The notes under the pieces: model-generated
The model's database searches: none
What the model saw: the letters and a program-made list of their open reading frames with translations, nothing else
What the model was told of the DNA's origin: nothing
Program-made: the position numbers and the translations under genes
Part shown: positions 1-11,620 of the stretch, one piece after another
Position numbering within the stretch: the first letter of the stretch is position 1
Layout: the number at the start of each line of letters is the position of its first letter
From: Ectocarpus siliculosus
Taxonomy: Eukaryota; Sar; Phaeophyceae; Ectocarpales; Ectocarpaceae
Assembly (NCBI GenBank): GCA_000310025.1
Contig: FN648485.1
Location: 93,883 to 157,882 of the forward strand
Direction of reading: 5' to 3'
DNA length: 64,000 nt

Positions 1-20
1 GGGGGGGGGGGGGGGGGGGG
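1..20. repeat. Poly-G homopolymer at window edge
   Basis: Twenty consecutive G residues open the window. It may be a contig edge artefact or a natural homopolymer. Positions 21-209 that follow show no gene or recognisable repeat. Confidence 0.9.
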
Positions 21-209
21 ATCAAGTTGCACAAAATCGGTCGGTCACGACAAGCGCCCACAAAAAATTATGAATCTTTTGTCATTTTGTTTTGTGGAGA
101 ACATTCATATGTTATATGTTGGGGTGAGGAGTGAGGGTCAGGTAGCCCCACAGGGGTGGAGGCTAGACGGGTTGGCTGAGTAATTAACTTGGGGGAATGG
201 AGCGGAGAC

Positions 210-2925
210 ATGAAGGGTATACAACGCGAGGGTTGAGGGTATCGTTTTTCTTTCGTCTGTCGGTGTTCCACACGGTGTCCCGAATGTTTCATTCAGTATA
301 GGTGTACGTCGAAGAAAAAAAATGCCAGAATTCTTGAACTTATCAAACTTAACCGTGTCTGTATCATGTAGTTCCTGTCCCACTGCTATGAACGGCCCCG
401 GCATGACTTCGTTTCCCCGCTCACCCACCTACCCCCCGCTCGCGCATCATCGACTTTCTTTTGCTTGGAATGATGTGCCCCACGTCCCGCACTACGTTCT
501 TTTGCTTGTATTTGGTCGAGATGGGAGCCCGTGTATTGTTTCCCTCTCAGCTGTATGTTTTGCTCAACACGAGCCGAGCGAGAGAGAGGGAGAGAAACCA
601 GGCACGCCTTCTTGTCCCCGAAGGGTACATGTACCCCCCTGTGTTCACTTTGCCCCGCATACCTTCCGTTCTTTCACCTCAAAGGAGGTGTAGGCAGGAA
701 GGAAGCCAAGGTATTGGCCTCCAAACCTGGCAAACCCCTACTATATTAGCCCTCTTTCCCCTGTTCTATCTAGGGTGCTTTCCCTTGTACGTGAACTCTC
801 GAGAAAGCGATTGTACCCCCACAGATGGTCCAGCAAGTCGATGGGTTCGGTAAATAGTGGTTGTGCTGACAAGCAGGACGCTCCGTCGACTGTGATCACC
901 CGGCTACACAATCCTTACCTATCGCCTTGTTTATGCTTGCTCTGATATCAATCACGTCTTCGGCCGACGCGCGACTTCCCTGCCTTTTAGGTGATGACTC
1001 AGATCATGTTCCAGGTGGTGCATTGGCTCGTTGAAGTCCTCAACAAGGACCGCCTGCAGCACAACAAAGAGAACCCCGACGAGAGCCAGGGGTCCGAGGG
1101 ACAGCTGGGGCCTGAACAGCTGCATGTTTACGAGGCTCCGGGGTTCAACGCCATGCTCCGAGCAGCTGACTGGGCGGACAAGTACCGCACTCCGGCGTCC
1201 GGAGGAGGAAGAAACGGCGGCGCGCCTCCGAGCAAGAAGAAGATCAAGCGGAAGTACCTGGATACTAGCAACGGCCAGGTCTTCAACCAGACGTGAGTGT
1301 AGTGTTGCCTCCTCGAGGACAATCAACGGAGAGTCACCGACGACGTGCTACCCCGGCCGTACCCGGTCGATCTATGCACACTTTATTGTCACTCACAAGG
1401 CTTTTACACATCGGATAGATCATGAGCTAGCTCACCTTGTGTCCTTCAGGTCACCTTCGAACCAACATTCCACGATCACCTATGTCCTTCAGCTCACCTC
1501 TGGCAAACAAACCCTGAGCGCCTATGTCCGGCTCGCCTCCCATACGTAGGGTCCAGCGAAATATGATGAAGCGAGCGCGAAAAAGAAGGGGGGGGGAGAG
1601 AGAGAGGCAAACAGGTGTATTTCGATATGGATGTAGCCTATGTAAGCCACCATACAGAGGCCACCACTGCCAGTGCACACACACACATACCTCACCCGCC
1701 ACCACCAGCCAGACTTGAACGACTGACGTCATTTGACGGTGTAAACGAGAAGCTCTCAAATTTGTTGCTTGTTGCTTCTGCTGCTGCTGCTGTGTGGATG
1801 TGCACTACTTACTTCTTCGCTAACTTTGCTAGCAGCATGCAACAGGCTCTAAAAAAATCGCCCCGATGGCCCTTAAGTGTGTACGCGTCATTGTCTCGCG
1901 TAGAAGAAGACGGTCTTGTTCCGTTGTTGTTGTCGACGTGTGTGTCTTTAAATTTTGGTTTCGTATTTTTGCCTGTGACTGCAGACGGTGCTGTGTTTTT
2001 TTTTGTTAGCGCGGGCGGGGGTTCTTTAAAATTACGGGTGATCATGTGTTCGAGAGAGGCTCAAGGGATGCGTGTGCATCCTGTTCATTTGTAAAATAAT
2101 GCGAGGTCGTCGACGTTGCACGGCGGACGGTGCCGGTCGAATGGCACAGGGTTTGGTACCGTTGTTGTTGTGGTACATTGTCGTAGTTTTTACATCTAGA
2201 CTGTCGTATACAGGGTGGTTACTCTTCTTGCTGTGGTGTTTTAGTCGTGGCTGACGGAGGAGGTGCGCGAAGCCGCGAACTTTCCTCTCGCCAAGGACTT
2301 TGCATGGTTTTTTGTGAGTACGTCTTATCCACGTGTTTGTTGCCATCTGGTAGTCTGACCCTTGCCGGGTTCGACCAAGAAAGCTCGCGGGGTGTTGTTC
2401 AAGTATCCGAATCATGTATATGCACGTGTAAAATGTTGAGTTCCTCGAGGACGGTGCATAGGCTGCGCGTAGAAGTAGAGAGGGGTGTCTCTTCTTGTGC
2501 CCCTGCGTGCGGGGGCGTTTCTAGTGTTGTGGTCTGCGGGTGTTCGATTGTGTCGGTTGTTTGCTTGTCTTGTGATAGAGAGAGTGAGAAGGCGGGTTAT
2601 GGTGATATCTCGGTGTGCATTTTGTGGAATACGCTGTGTCTCTTGTGTAGCTTTCGACCATTCTCTTGGTTTTATGGTGTCTACTCTTGTGAGTTACATG
2701 TGGTGGCGCTTCGTGTTGTAGCGTGTCATCTGGAGAGGGTGGAGGGTGGTGATGATGACTCATGTGTCGCGTTTTTTTTTTGCCACGGAGGGAGTTGTGC
2801 GCGTATTTCCGCTACGGACTCCATTGTACTTGCTGGTATGTTTATGTTTCTATTTCTGCATGAGTTTGGTGCCTTTTTGCCGATATACCTTTCGCGCTGT
2901 GCGTCGGTCTACTGTAGAGAGGCAC
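210..2925 (+). repeat. Left arm of giant palindrome
   Basis: This is the left arm of the inverted repeat. Its outer end begins ATGAAGGGTATACAACGCG and its inner end stops just after ACTGTAGAGAGGCAC, where similarity to the right arm is lost. It carries an exon-like ORF at 991-1,292, a GA-rich tract near 1,595-1,612 and a (TGC)n tract near 1,779-1,793. Relative to the right arm it lacks about 1.38 kb at the point near 1,895. Other ORFs in the arm have no support beyond being mirrored with it. Confidence 0.88.
991..1292 (+). pseudogene. Orphan exon of unrecognised gene, left-arm copy
   Basis: A 100-codon open exon is bounded by a good acceptor (CTGCCTTTTAG, ending at 990) and a good donor (GTGAGTG, from 1,293). 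The codon just before 991 in this frame is TAG, which fits an exon starting exactly here. The predicted peptide begins VMTQIMFQVVHWLVEVLN, continues through an acidic stretch and a glycine-rich linker, and has a lysine-rich patch (SKKKIKRKY) near its end that could be a nuclear localisation signal. No known domain is recognised. The exon ends in phase 2. The partner exon seen in the right arm is absent here because the left arm lacks that segment, so this copy is probably non-functional. Confidence 0.5.
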
Positions 2926-3084
2926 CACAGGTGGAGGTCGAACCCCCTTGGGGACTTTTCGGCAAGGGGGGGGGGGGTCATCGGCAAGGTCGAGCCCCTG
3001 AAGAGTCCGTTGGGTTGTCCAACCTCCGTCCCTTCACCAACCTTGGCAACCCCTGACAGAAAAACGGTTTGGCACACTCATTGC

Positions 3085-3590
3085 CTAGGATGTGCTTGCC
3101 AAGCTTGTTCGCGTACGTGAGATTGGCAAGGCTAGTTATAGCCAGCGTGCGATTGGCGATTGGCAAGGTCGTTTTCGAACTTGAGATTGGCAAGGCTAGT
3201 GCGGGAACGTGTGATTGGCAAGGCTCATTGCCAACGATGTGCTTGGCAAGGTCGTTTTCGAACTTGAGACTGGCAAGGCTAGTTATAGCCAGCGTGCGAT
3301 TGGCGATTGGCAAGGTCGTTTTCGAACTTGAGATTGGCAACGCTAGTTCGGGAACGTGTGATTGGCAAGGCTCACTGCCTACGATGTGCTTGCCAAGCTT
3401 GTTCGCGAACATGAGATTGGCAAGGCTAGTTCGCGAGCGTGCGATTGGCGATTGGCAAGCTTGTTCGCGAAAGTGGGATTGCAAGCTCGACCCGGATATT
3501 GGCAAGGCTCATTGCCTACCATGTTTTTGGCAAGGCTAGTTCGCGAGCGTGAGATTGCCAAGGTGCTCTGAGCACTTCGACTGGCAGGCT
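3085..3590. repeat. Minisatellite in the palindrome spacer
   Basis: Imperfect tandem copies of a ~28-30 bp motif built on GATTGGCAAGGCTAGTTCGCGAACGTG occupy the spacer between the arms. A higher-order period of roughly 130 bp is visible (the TTATAGCCAGCGTGCGATTGG variant recurs). The flanks 2,926-3,084 and 3,591-3,796 show no gene. Confidence 0.85.
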
Positions 3591-4792
3591 CGGCGAATGT
3601 ACGAGATAGTTAGCCAGTCACGTTCGCTAAGGCCGACAACGCGAAGGTCGTACCCGCCCCCGCCCCCGGCACCTCACAGCCGTCGTGGTCGAGGACAGTA
3701 AGAGATGGATATAGAGTTCTTCCTTTTCCCGCGAATCCACACATACATGCTTGTAAATTACAAAAAAAGCGACAGCGACTCTTCTCGATGCAATATGTGC
3801 CTCTCTACAGTAGACCGACGCACAGCGCGAAAGGTATATCGAAGGCAACAAACTCATGCAGTACAATGGAGTCCGTAGCGGAAATACGCGCACAACTCCC
3901 CCCATGGCAAAAAAAAACGCGACACATGAGTCATCATCGCCACCCTCCACCCTCTCCAGATGACACGCTACAACACGAAGCGCCACCACATGTAACTCAC
4001 AAGAGTAGACACCATAAAACCAAGAGAATGGTCGCTACAAGAGACACAGCGTATTCCACACAACGCACACCGAGATATCACCATAACCCGCCTTCTCACT
4101 CTCTCCATCACAAGACAAGCAAAAACAACCGACACAATCGAACACCCGCAGACCACAACACTAGAAACGCCCCCGCACGCAGGGGCACAAGAAGAGACAC
4201 CCCTCTCTACTTCTACGCGCAGCCTATGTACCGTCCTCGAGGAACTCAACATTTTACACGTGCATATACATGATTCGGATACTTGAACAACACCCCGCGA
4301 GCTTTCTTGGTCGAACCCGGCAAGGGTCAGACCACCAGATAGCAACAAACACGTGGATAAGACGTACTCACAAAAAACCATACAAAGTCCTTGGCGAGAG
4401 GAAAGTTCGCGGCTTCGCGCACCTCCTCCGTCAGCCACGACTAAAACACCACAGCAAGAAGAGTAACCACCCTGTATACGACAGTCTAGATGTAAAAACT
4501 ACGACAATGTACCACAACAACAACGGTACCAAACCCTGTGCCATTCGACCGGCACCGTCCGCCGTGCAACGTCGACGACCTCGCATTATTTTACAAATGA
4601 ACAGGATGCGCACGCATCCCTTGAGCCTCTCTCGACAAACACATGATCACGCGTAATTTTAATGAACCCCCGCCCTCGCTAACAAAAAAAAACACAGCAC
4701 CGTCTGCAGTCACAGACAAAAATACGAAACCAAAATTTAAAGACATACACGTCGACAACAACAACGGAACAAGACCGTCTTTTTCTACGCGC

Positions 4793-6176
4793 AGAGTACC
4801 CTACCATTCCACTAGTGTACCGTCCGCCCTGCAGCGTCGACGACCTCACACTATTGTACACATGAGGATATGAACACGACGAGGTGATCACATAATTTAC
4901 ATGATCATCCGCAAGTTTACAAAAATCCGTGCCCCCACGACTAAAATAAAAAAATGCAGCAAGCGTCGTCACTTCTCCCATCACGGGAAAAAACGAAACA
5001 AAAATGCCTTCTGTTGGCAGTGCGCGCAAAAGAAAGCTAGACACATGCCAAACCAAACCACAGCGACTCGCCTCCGAAGAGACATGGTCAGTCGATGGTG
5101 CCACCTTGCGGCCTCCCACCTGCTTTCACTTTCGCCGCGCACGGGGGGTTCTGAACAGGCTGTGGTAAAGGCCAAGAGGGCACAGCTTCTATCCAGAAGC
5201 CTCTCCTGCTGTTCCTGCCCCTCCGGCAGCTGCTCCCGTCGCCGCCCCTTCAGCAGCTGATCCAGCCGCGGCCGACGCCGGACTCGAAACCGTCAGGTAC
5301 GGCTTGAAGAAAATGTCCGCGTCTGCTTTGGACGTAATGTTGTCCGGCGTCAGCTTCTTGTCTTTGGCGATCTTGGACACGCAATTGCCCAAAAATGTGC
5401 GCACCCTGCAATTGAGGAGGATACACTACACTCACGTCTGGTTGGGAGGCGACCCGTTGCTAGTATCCCGATACTTCCGCTTGATCTTCTTCTTGCTCGG
5501 CAGTCATCAGACACCGGTAGAAAATGCATGGTCCAAAGACTTCACACATAGGACAGATCAGATCCACGCAGATCGAGCTAAATAGCTCTTTTGTTGAGGG
5601 TTATGATATGTCCCTGTTGATCGTTAGGGCATACTCCGAGTAGGTGTTCGGTGTAAGTTTCCCCCGAGGTGATCTGAAGGACATAGGGAACCGGGCCCAT
5701 ACGTAGGGCATTTTTATGTTGGACAGGAAGACCCAAATAAACATCATATCGATGTTTGAGAGGGGTGGAGGCGAGTTGTTACCCGCGCTCCCACCAATCA
5801 CATGTCGATAATGTAGGACAGAGATATGTGTAGAATATTGACTGGTTGTTTCACGCCGCCGAGCGGGAATCCCCTGAAAGACGTAGCACAGCAACAGAAG
5901 CGGCAGCAGGAGCACATACATGATGACACGCACACACACGTAGACAACACACGAGACAACAAGCACAGCAGCACACGAGACTGCTGTAGACCAAGGCCAG
6001 CCAAAGGTACACATCATAGGAGGCTTCGGGTGCGAGACTGTCAGAGCCCGTCACCTGCTGCTGGCAGCGTAAAAGCGAGGGAAAAGCGAGTGCACACAAG
6101 TCAGTCAATCTGCGGTCTTTCTCCGTCGACTGCCGACAGGCCAATCTTTGATCCACAACAGATGCACCCCGAAACA
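4793..6176. other. Segment present only in the right arm
   Basis: The left arm reads straight through the equivalent point near 1,895 (CATTGTCTCGCGTAGAAGAAG), while the right arm is interrupted by about 1.38 kb. The segment contains diverged copies of neighbouring arm sequence: 4,800-5,000 resembles 4,540-4,720, 5,660-5,700 resembles 6,575-6,630, and 5,436-5,512 duplicates an exon end. It is a scrambled duplication rather than a foreign insertion. Either the right arm gained it or the left arm lost it. Confidence 0.65.
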
Positions 6177-7091
6177 GCGAGACAATGACGCGTACACACT
6201 TAGGGGCCATCGGGGCGATTGTTTTAGAGTCTGTTGCATGCTGCTAGCAGAGTTAGCGAGGGAACTAAGTAGTGCACATCCATACATCAGCAGCAGCAGC
6301 AGCAAGCAATAGGTTTGAGAGCTTCTGGTTTACATCATCAAATAACGTCCGGCGTTCACGTCTGGCTGGTGGTGGCGGGTGAGGTGTGTGTGTGTGCAGT
6401 GGCAGTGGTGGCCTCTGTGTGGTGGCCTATATAGGCTACATCCATATCGAAATACACCTGTTTGCCTCTCTCTCTCTCTCTCCTCCTCTTCTTTTTCGCG
6501 CTCGCTTCATTATATTTCGTTGGACCCCTACGTACGGGAGGCGAGCAGGACATAGGCGCTCAGGGTATGTTTGCCAGAGGTGAGCTGAAGGACACAGGTG
6601 ATCGTGGAATGTTGGTTCGAAGGTGACCTGAAGGACACAAGGTGAGCTAGCTCAGGATCTGTCCGATGTGTGAAAGACTAGCCTTGTGAGTGACGATAAA
6701 GTGTGCATAGATCGACCGGGTACGGCCGGGGTAGCACGTCGTCGGAGACTCTCTGTTGGTTGTCCTTGAGGAGGCAACACTACACTCACGTCTGGTTGAA
6801 GACCTGGCCGTTGCTAGTATCCAGGTACTTCCGCTTGATCTTCTTCTTGCTCGGAGGCGCGCCGCCGTTCCTTCCTCCTCCGGACGCTTGAGTGCGGTAC
6901 TTGTCCGCCCAGTCAGCTGCTCGGAGCATGGCGTTGAACCCCGGAGCCTCGTAAACATGCAGCAGTTCAGGCCCCAGCTGTCCCTCGGACCCCTGGCTCT
7001 CGTCGGGGTTCTCTTTGTTGTGCTGCCGGCGGTCCTCGTTGAGGACTTCAACGAGCCAATGCACCACCTGGAACATGATCTGAGTCATCAC
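5189..7091 (-). CDS. Two-exon gene fragment of unknown function, right-arm copy
   Basis: Exon 1 (7,091-6,790) mirrors the left-arm exon and ends in phase 2 at a GTGAGTG donor. Exon 2 (5,405-5,189) follows an AATTGCAG acceptor and supplies the one base needed to complete the codon, giving ...VFNQT then VRTFLGNCVSKIAKDKK. It ends at TAG 5,191-5,189 after an alanine/glycine-rich tail. The joined ORF is 173 codons including the stop. The first exon has an acceptor on its 5' side, so upstream exons would be expected; none was found, and no start codon is established. The intron would be 6,789-5,406 and contains a truncated duplicate of the end of exon 1. The product is not recognised. It may be a host gene fragment carried by the palindromic element. 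Confidence 0.4.
5436..5512 (-). pseudogene. Truncated duplicate of the exon 1 end
   Basis: This repeats the last ~25 codons of the exon at 7,091-6,790, including the SKKKIKRKY-like stretch and the CAGAC/GTGAG donor. In-frame TGA codons lie immediately upstream, so it cannot be a complete exon. From its donor at 5,435 to the acceptor at 5,406 is only 30 nt, which would be an exceptionally short intron if used. Confidence 0.6.
6463..6484. repeat. (CT)n microsatellite
   Basis: A TC/CT dinucleotide tract in the right arm mirrors the GA-rich tract near 1,595-1,612 of the left arm. Confidence 0.8.
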
Positions 7092-7871
7092 CTAAAAGGC
7101 AGGGAAGTCGCGCGTCGGCCTAAGACATGATTGATATCAGAGCAAGCAGAAACATGGCGATAGGTAAGGATTGTGTAGCGTCCTGCTTGTCAGTACAACC
7201 ACTATTTACCGAACCCATCGACTTGCTGGACCATCTGTGGGGGTACAATCGCTTTCTCGAGAGTTCACGTACAAGGGAAAGCACCCTAGATAGAACAGGG
7301 GAAAGAGGGCTAATATAGTAGGGGTTTGCCAGGTTTGGAGGCCAATACCTTGGCTTCCTTCCTGCCTACACCTCCTTTGAGGTGAAAGAACGGAAGGTAT
7401 GCGGGGCAAAGTGAACACAGGGGGGTACATGTACCCTTCGGGGACAAGAAGGCGTGCCTGGTTTCTCTCCCTCTCTCTCGCTCGGCTCGTGTTGAGCAAA
7501 ACATACAGCTGGGAGGGAAACAATACACGGGCTCCCATCTCGACCAAATATAAGCAAAAGAGCGTAGTGCGGGACGTGGGACACATCATTCCAAGCAAAA
7601 GAAAGTCGATGATGCGCGAGCGGGGGGTAGGTGGGTGGGCGGGGAAGCGAAGTCATGCCGGGGCCGTTCATAGCAGTGGGACAGCAACTACATGATACAG
7701 ACACGGTTAAGTTTGATAAGTTCAAGAATTCTGGCATTTTTTTTCTTCGACGTACACCTATACTGAATGAAACATTCGGGACACCGTGTAGAACACCGAC
7801 AGACGAAAGAAAAACGATACCCTCAACCCTCGCGTTGTATACCCTTCATGATGTTTACATCGCGTTGTAGT

Positions 7872-8245
7872 ATGGTTAGCCGTGGCAGGAAGTATCCCAT
7901 CCAGTTGGTCTGTAGTAAAAACACGGCAGCACGGTAGTCGAGCTATGCATGCAATTTTTTACTGTGGTTGCAGGCATACTTTTGCCTCCATAACTCGAGA
8001 ATCCCACTGCTGTATCTCGACCTACAAGACTCCAAACAACAAAGCAGCGCTGGCGGAAGTGCGTGGAAAATGCCGTCACAACACAACTCAGTCGACACTC
8101 GCCAACTTCTATGTACAGTCGGCGTCAGGTCCATACCGCTGTACGAAAAAAATTATCACAGCCATTTTTATTTTATTTTTTTCCATACTAATAACAAGAA
8201 ATGTGTCACGTCACGACGACCATCCTGTAAGTATATATATAACAT
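7872..8245 (+). repeat. Dispersed repeat family A, copy 1
   Basis: This is a ~375 bp sequence recognised by shared blocks CTGTATCTCGACCTACAAGA, GTGCGTGGAARATGC, TACAGTCGGCGTC and CACGTCACGACGACYATCCTG. Other copies lie at 31,945-32,332 (plus) and about 46,505-46,815 (minus), with partial copies at 31,640-31,810, 53,530-53,700 and 55,905-56,010. It has no coding capacity and resembles a short non-autonomous element. Confidence 0.75.
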
Positions 8246-8865
8246 GATGGAAGATTGCTTATAAGATACCAATCTTGTCAGTAAGGATTCTTCATACAGA
8301 AGTCAGTTGTGTTGGAAGAATTCTTGATTCAGAAGGGTGACAGGCGAACAAGTCATGCCAGGTTTCTTAGCTAGGGAATCAAGGGAGACGCTCCCATCGC
8401 GACGGCAGCTTTTCCAAATGCTTTCGAAGAATAGTTGTAGCCTAGGAATGGTTAGACCAAGCGGTCGGGAGGAGCCCAAAGCACCCCTCTGGGTTAAGTA
8501 GCTCGCTCTGGTTTAGAGCGAGTAATATATCCAAGGAACGACTTTACCACGGCGAATACCCTCTGCTTGCCAGTGGCCACGAACAATACACAACTTCCTG
8601 TCTAGAAGTGCCCGGAGCCCCTTCACACGACAACTTTGACATATTTCGGCTCACCTTCACAATCGTAGCTGCTGCAATAAACTGCAGTATTCCGAGCACA
8701 GAAATTAATGGGGACCTTTTTGAGTTATGAAAGCCCACTTACAGAGTGAGTTACAACGTTTCCCAGCGTATGTATGTAGACGTCCCCGTATAGTCAGCAA
8801 AATTCCAGCATTTACTTGACCCTTTCAGATATACCCCGAATGAATGTACTATGAAGTTTTCCACG
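8246..8865. other. No gene or repeat recognised
   Basis: This is unique-looking sequence with no ORF of convincing composition and no splice-consistent exon that I could chain. Confidence 0.6.
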
Positions 8866-9140
8866 TCTCTCTGGCCCGTGATCCTGATTCCTAGTCTCAG
8901 TTGTTACCTCGCATAGCGCACAAAGGGAGCGGAGGACTCCAGAATATCTGTCGTTGAATTCTATTGACTTGCGGACCTCTCGCGGCCAGTTTATTTGAGC
9001 GTACCTTCTCAGGGGAAGTTAGCCTGTGACCACGGGACGGGAATCGACCGCGTCAAGTGTAGGATCAGTACGGACATACGAAGGTACTGGGTACAGAGAG
9101 ATCGGAACGGTTTTTAATGTGAAGAACAACAAGAACAAAT
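8866..9140 (+). repeat. 5'-truncated LINE 3' end
   Basis: This matches the 3' untranslated end of the LINE at 25,866-26,943, including GGAGCGGAGGAYTCCAGAATATCTGTCGTTG (given in part) and GAGATCGGAACGGTTTTTAATGTG. It ends in a degenerate (AAC)n tail (AACAACAAGAACAAATG). It has no coding sequence. Confidence 0.7.
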
Positions 9141-10320
9141 GCGAAAAGCAAACCTACCAGAAATTAAGGCTCTTTGGCAATATGGATTAGAAGAACTGTC
9201 AAGTCAGAACTAGCCGAGAGAGCAGACGGATCGACCGCGGGCGCCAGGCACAAATGGTACCGGCAATTTCCCGGGGCCAGGAGGCACAATGCCGGTGGTC
9301 TGTTTCGATGCAGGCCCCTCGAACGAATGTGATTTGTTGCGGTCTGAACTATCGTATGTTTTTCGCCAGAAACTATTTCCGAACACAACATGATCTTATT
9401 GCGAGTACGTTGCCCATTCTAGAGGCAGGCGTGCTTGCGACTATAATATGCATACCTGGGTCTGACGCGATGACAGCCACACCAAACGCAGCTTTTGCAA
9501 CCAGTTGCAGCCCTCAAATTTCCACTGTCGCTCTACCCTGCGCACTCTCAACGAAAATATAGGATGCAACAGGCACCCAGGGTAGGAACGACGTCAGGAT
9601 CGACGACCTCTCTATTGATCAGGTGAGAGTTCGTGGCACACCCCCGGGCGGCAGCGTGGCATTCTTGCGCAAATCAGCGGGGCATTCTTGCATAATTCAC
9701 ACGAAAAATGTACTGTACAGTGCATATCATCTTCTCGCAGTGAACGTAGGTGTATGCACAGGGAATGGGTGGTCTGTGAAGAACTAAACGCACCTCTTCG
9801 GCCCCCACCTGTCCCACGAGCCCGGCAAATGTTCCACGCGGAGGTAAGGAAGGGTGGTTATTAACGGAACAACATTGTGTGTGGCAACTCGACGAGTATC
9901 GTCGCGTCGTCTGCGTGAAGCTTTCGGTTTTTTCAGCGCGTAACAATCAAGGTAGACACCAAGAAGACGCCCAATGAGCACAAAGGAACCGGGAGACCCC
10001 AAAAACAATTAAACAAAGCGTGAAAAACATAAAAAAGAAAGAAGCGAGAACGAGAGATCCAGCCGCGACAGGCTTCAGGGAGGAGGCAAAAGAGAGCGCA
10101 GTGAAACCAGCGTCGCTGCTCGCCCTGAACTACTGGAAGCTCTCCTATAGCACTGCATGTGCAGCAGACATTAGCTAGGGCCCAAGTTCATTGCTTGACA
10201 TAAAGAGGCAGCGCCCATCGCTTCACATGCGGCAGCCGGATGAACGGGGAGCCTCTAACCTCAGCGAGAAGCACAACGACTGCGGTTGACGTTCGATGAT
10301 GTCATAACCCCACCGGCGAA
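9141..10320. other. No gene recognised
   Basis: Short ORFs such as 9,254-9,562 show no domain, no splice support and no repeated copy. Nothing further can be said. Confidence 0.55.
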
Positions 10321-10321
10321 A

Positions 10322-10354
10322 GGCGAGAGAGCGAGAGAGAGAGAGAGAGAGAGG
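10322..10354. repeat. (GA)n microsatellite
   Basis: An imperfect GA dinucleotide run (GAGAGAGCGAGAGAGAGAGA and on). Confidence 0.85.
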
Positions 10355-10444
10355 TAGACTAAAAGAGGAGAGCGGAGAGAGACAAGGCATTAACTCTCGA
10401 GAACTCTCGAGAAGACACTTACTCTCGTCCCTCTGGTTCACCGC

Positions 10445-11620
10445 GGGCTGTCAGACATTATGTGTCTCGAACGGTGATATCTGATGTGGGCTCAGCAACA
10501 ACAAACAACACAACAAACAAATGTAGTCGCCGTTTGCGAACTGTGGACTATCTTTTGTGGTAGGAAGTGAGAACTAAAACGAACACGATTGTAGGACCAC
10601 GGACGAACCATCATCTCAACACGCTTGCCGTCCGCGATAGATGCGCACCGCTGCACGAACAAGCAGACTGACTGTTGGTCATCATACCTCACTACGTACG
10701 TCAATCAATACGATTGTCCTGCCTACCTTATCGCTCAAATTACGATTACGCAGCAGACTCAAGGAAGCCAGCAACAACGCGCTTAACGATGCATACCACC
10801 CATCCATGCATGCAGCGCAGCAACAAAAAAAATACTATGGCGGACCGTCTGTTGTTATTTGTCTCTTCTGCTGTGCTGCCGTTGCTCTTCATGGGTAACG
10901 AGCGGACGCGAGCAACGGGTGCAGCCCAAAACGACAGAGACAATAACTTTGCGACATTTGCAGCACATTCCGGGCATGTTGTTGTCTTTACATTAAAACC
11001 GTTCCGATCTCTCTCTACCGAGATACCGAAGGCTGTCAAACACGTGTAACGAACGGCGACATCCGATGTGCGTCCAGCAACAACACCAACAAATAATATA
11101 ACTAACAAAACTAAGTCGCCGTTTCCGAACTGTGGAGACTTTCTTTCCTTTGTGGTTTGAAGCGTGGCGAAACAAAAAAGAACGTGACTACTGCTGTACA
11201 TAGGAGTATTACGGCGAACTATAATATTATCTCAATACGCTTGCCGTCGCGATAGATGCGCGCCGCTGCACGAACGAGCAGACTATTGGTTATCATACCT
11301 CACTACGTAAATAAGATTGTGCTGCCATCTGCCTCATCGCTCGAATTACGACTACGCAGCAGACAAGGTGCAACACGCTTACGATGCTTTACCACCCATG
11401 CATAGACTATGCAGCAAGAGACCAAAAAATATCTAAGGCGGACCGTCTGTTGTTGGCTGTACCTTCAACCGTGCTGCCGTCGGTTTCTTCATCGATATCG
11501 ACACAGTAGAGAAATAATTGAGTAATTCGCATCTCCTACGCGAGCACAGCGTGCAGCCCAAGCGACAGAGACGATACCCTTACGACCTTTGCAGCATATA
11601 TATTTCGGGAATAACAGCAG
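10445..11620. repeat. Diverged ~600 bp tandem duplication
   Basis: 10,445-11,030 and 11,031-11,620 are two diverged copies. Paired landmarks include AGTCGCCGTTTGCGAACTGT with AGTCGCCGTTTCCGAACTGT, CGATAGATGCGCRCCGCTGC, CATACCTCACTACGTA, and GGCGGACCGTCTGTTGTT. No coding frame is kept in common, so it looks like non-coding repeat sequence. Confidence 0.8.

Larger units (their letters stand above)
210..7849. mobile_element. Giant imperfect palindrome, possibly a fold-back type element
   Basis: Sequence from 210 onward recurs as reverse complement ending at 7,849. Paired positions sum to about 8,059 near the outer ends, 8,082 around the exon-like ORF, and 6,685 in the inner part. The shift comes from a ~1.38 kb segment present only in the right arm. 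The arms meet around a ~870 bp spacer. No transposase was recognised and no target duplication was found, so calling it a mobile element is inference. A segmental inverted duplication or an assembly of two head-to-head copies would look similar. Confidence 0.6.
3797..7849 (-). repeat. Right arm of giant palindrome
   Basis: This is the reverse complement of 210-2,925, interrupted by an extra segment at about 4,793-6,176. Similarity is high enough that ORFs in the two arms translate to nearly identical peptides over 100 or more residues. Small indels and substitutions separate the arms, so they are not an exact assembly mirror. Confidence 0.88.
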
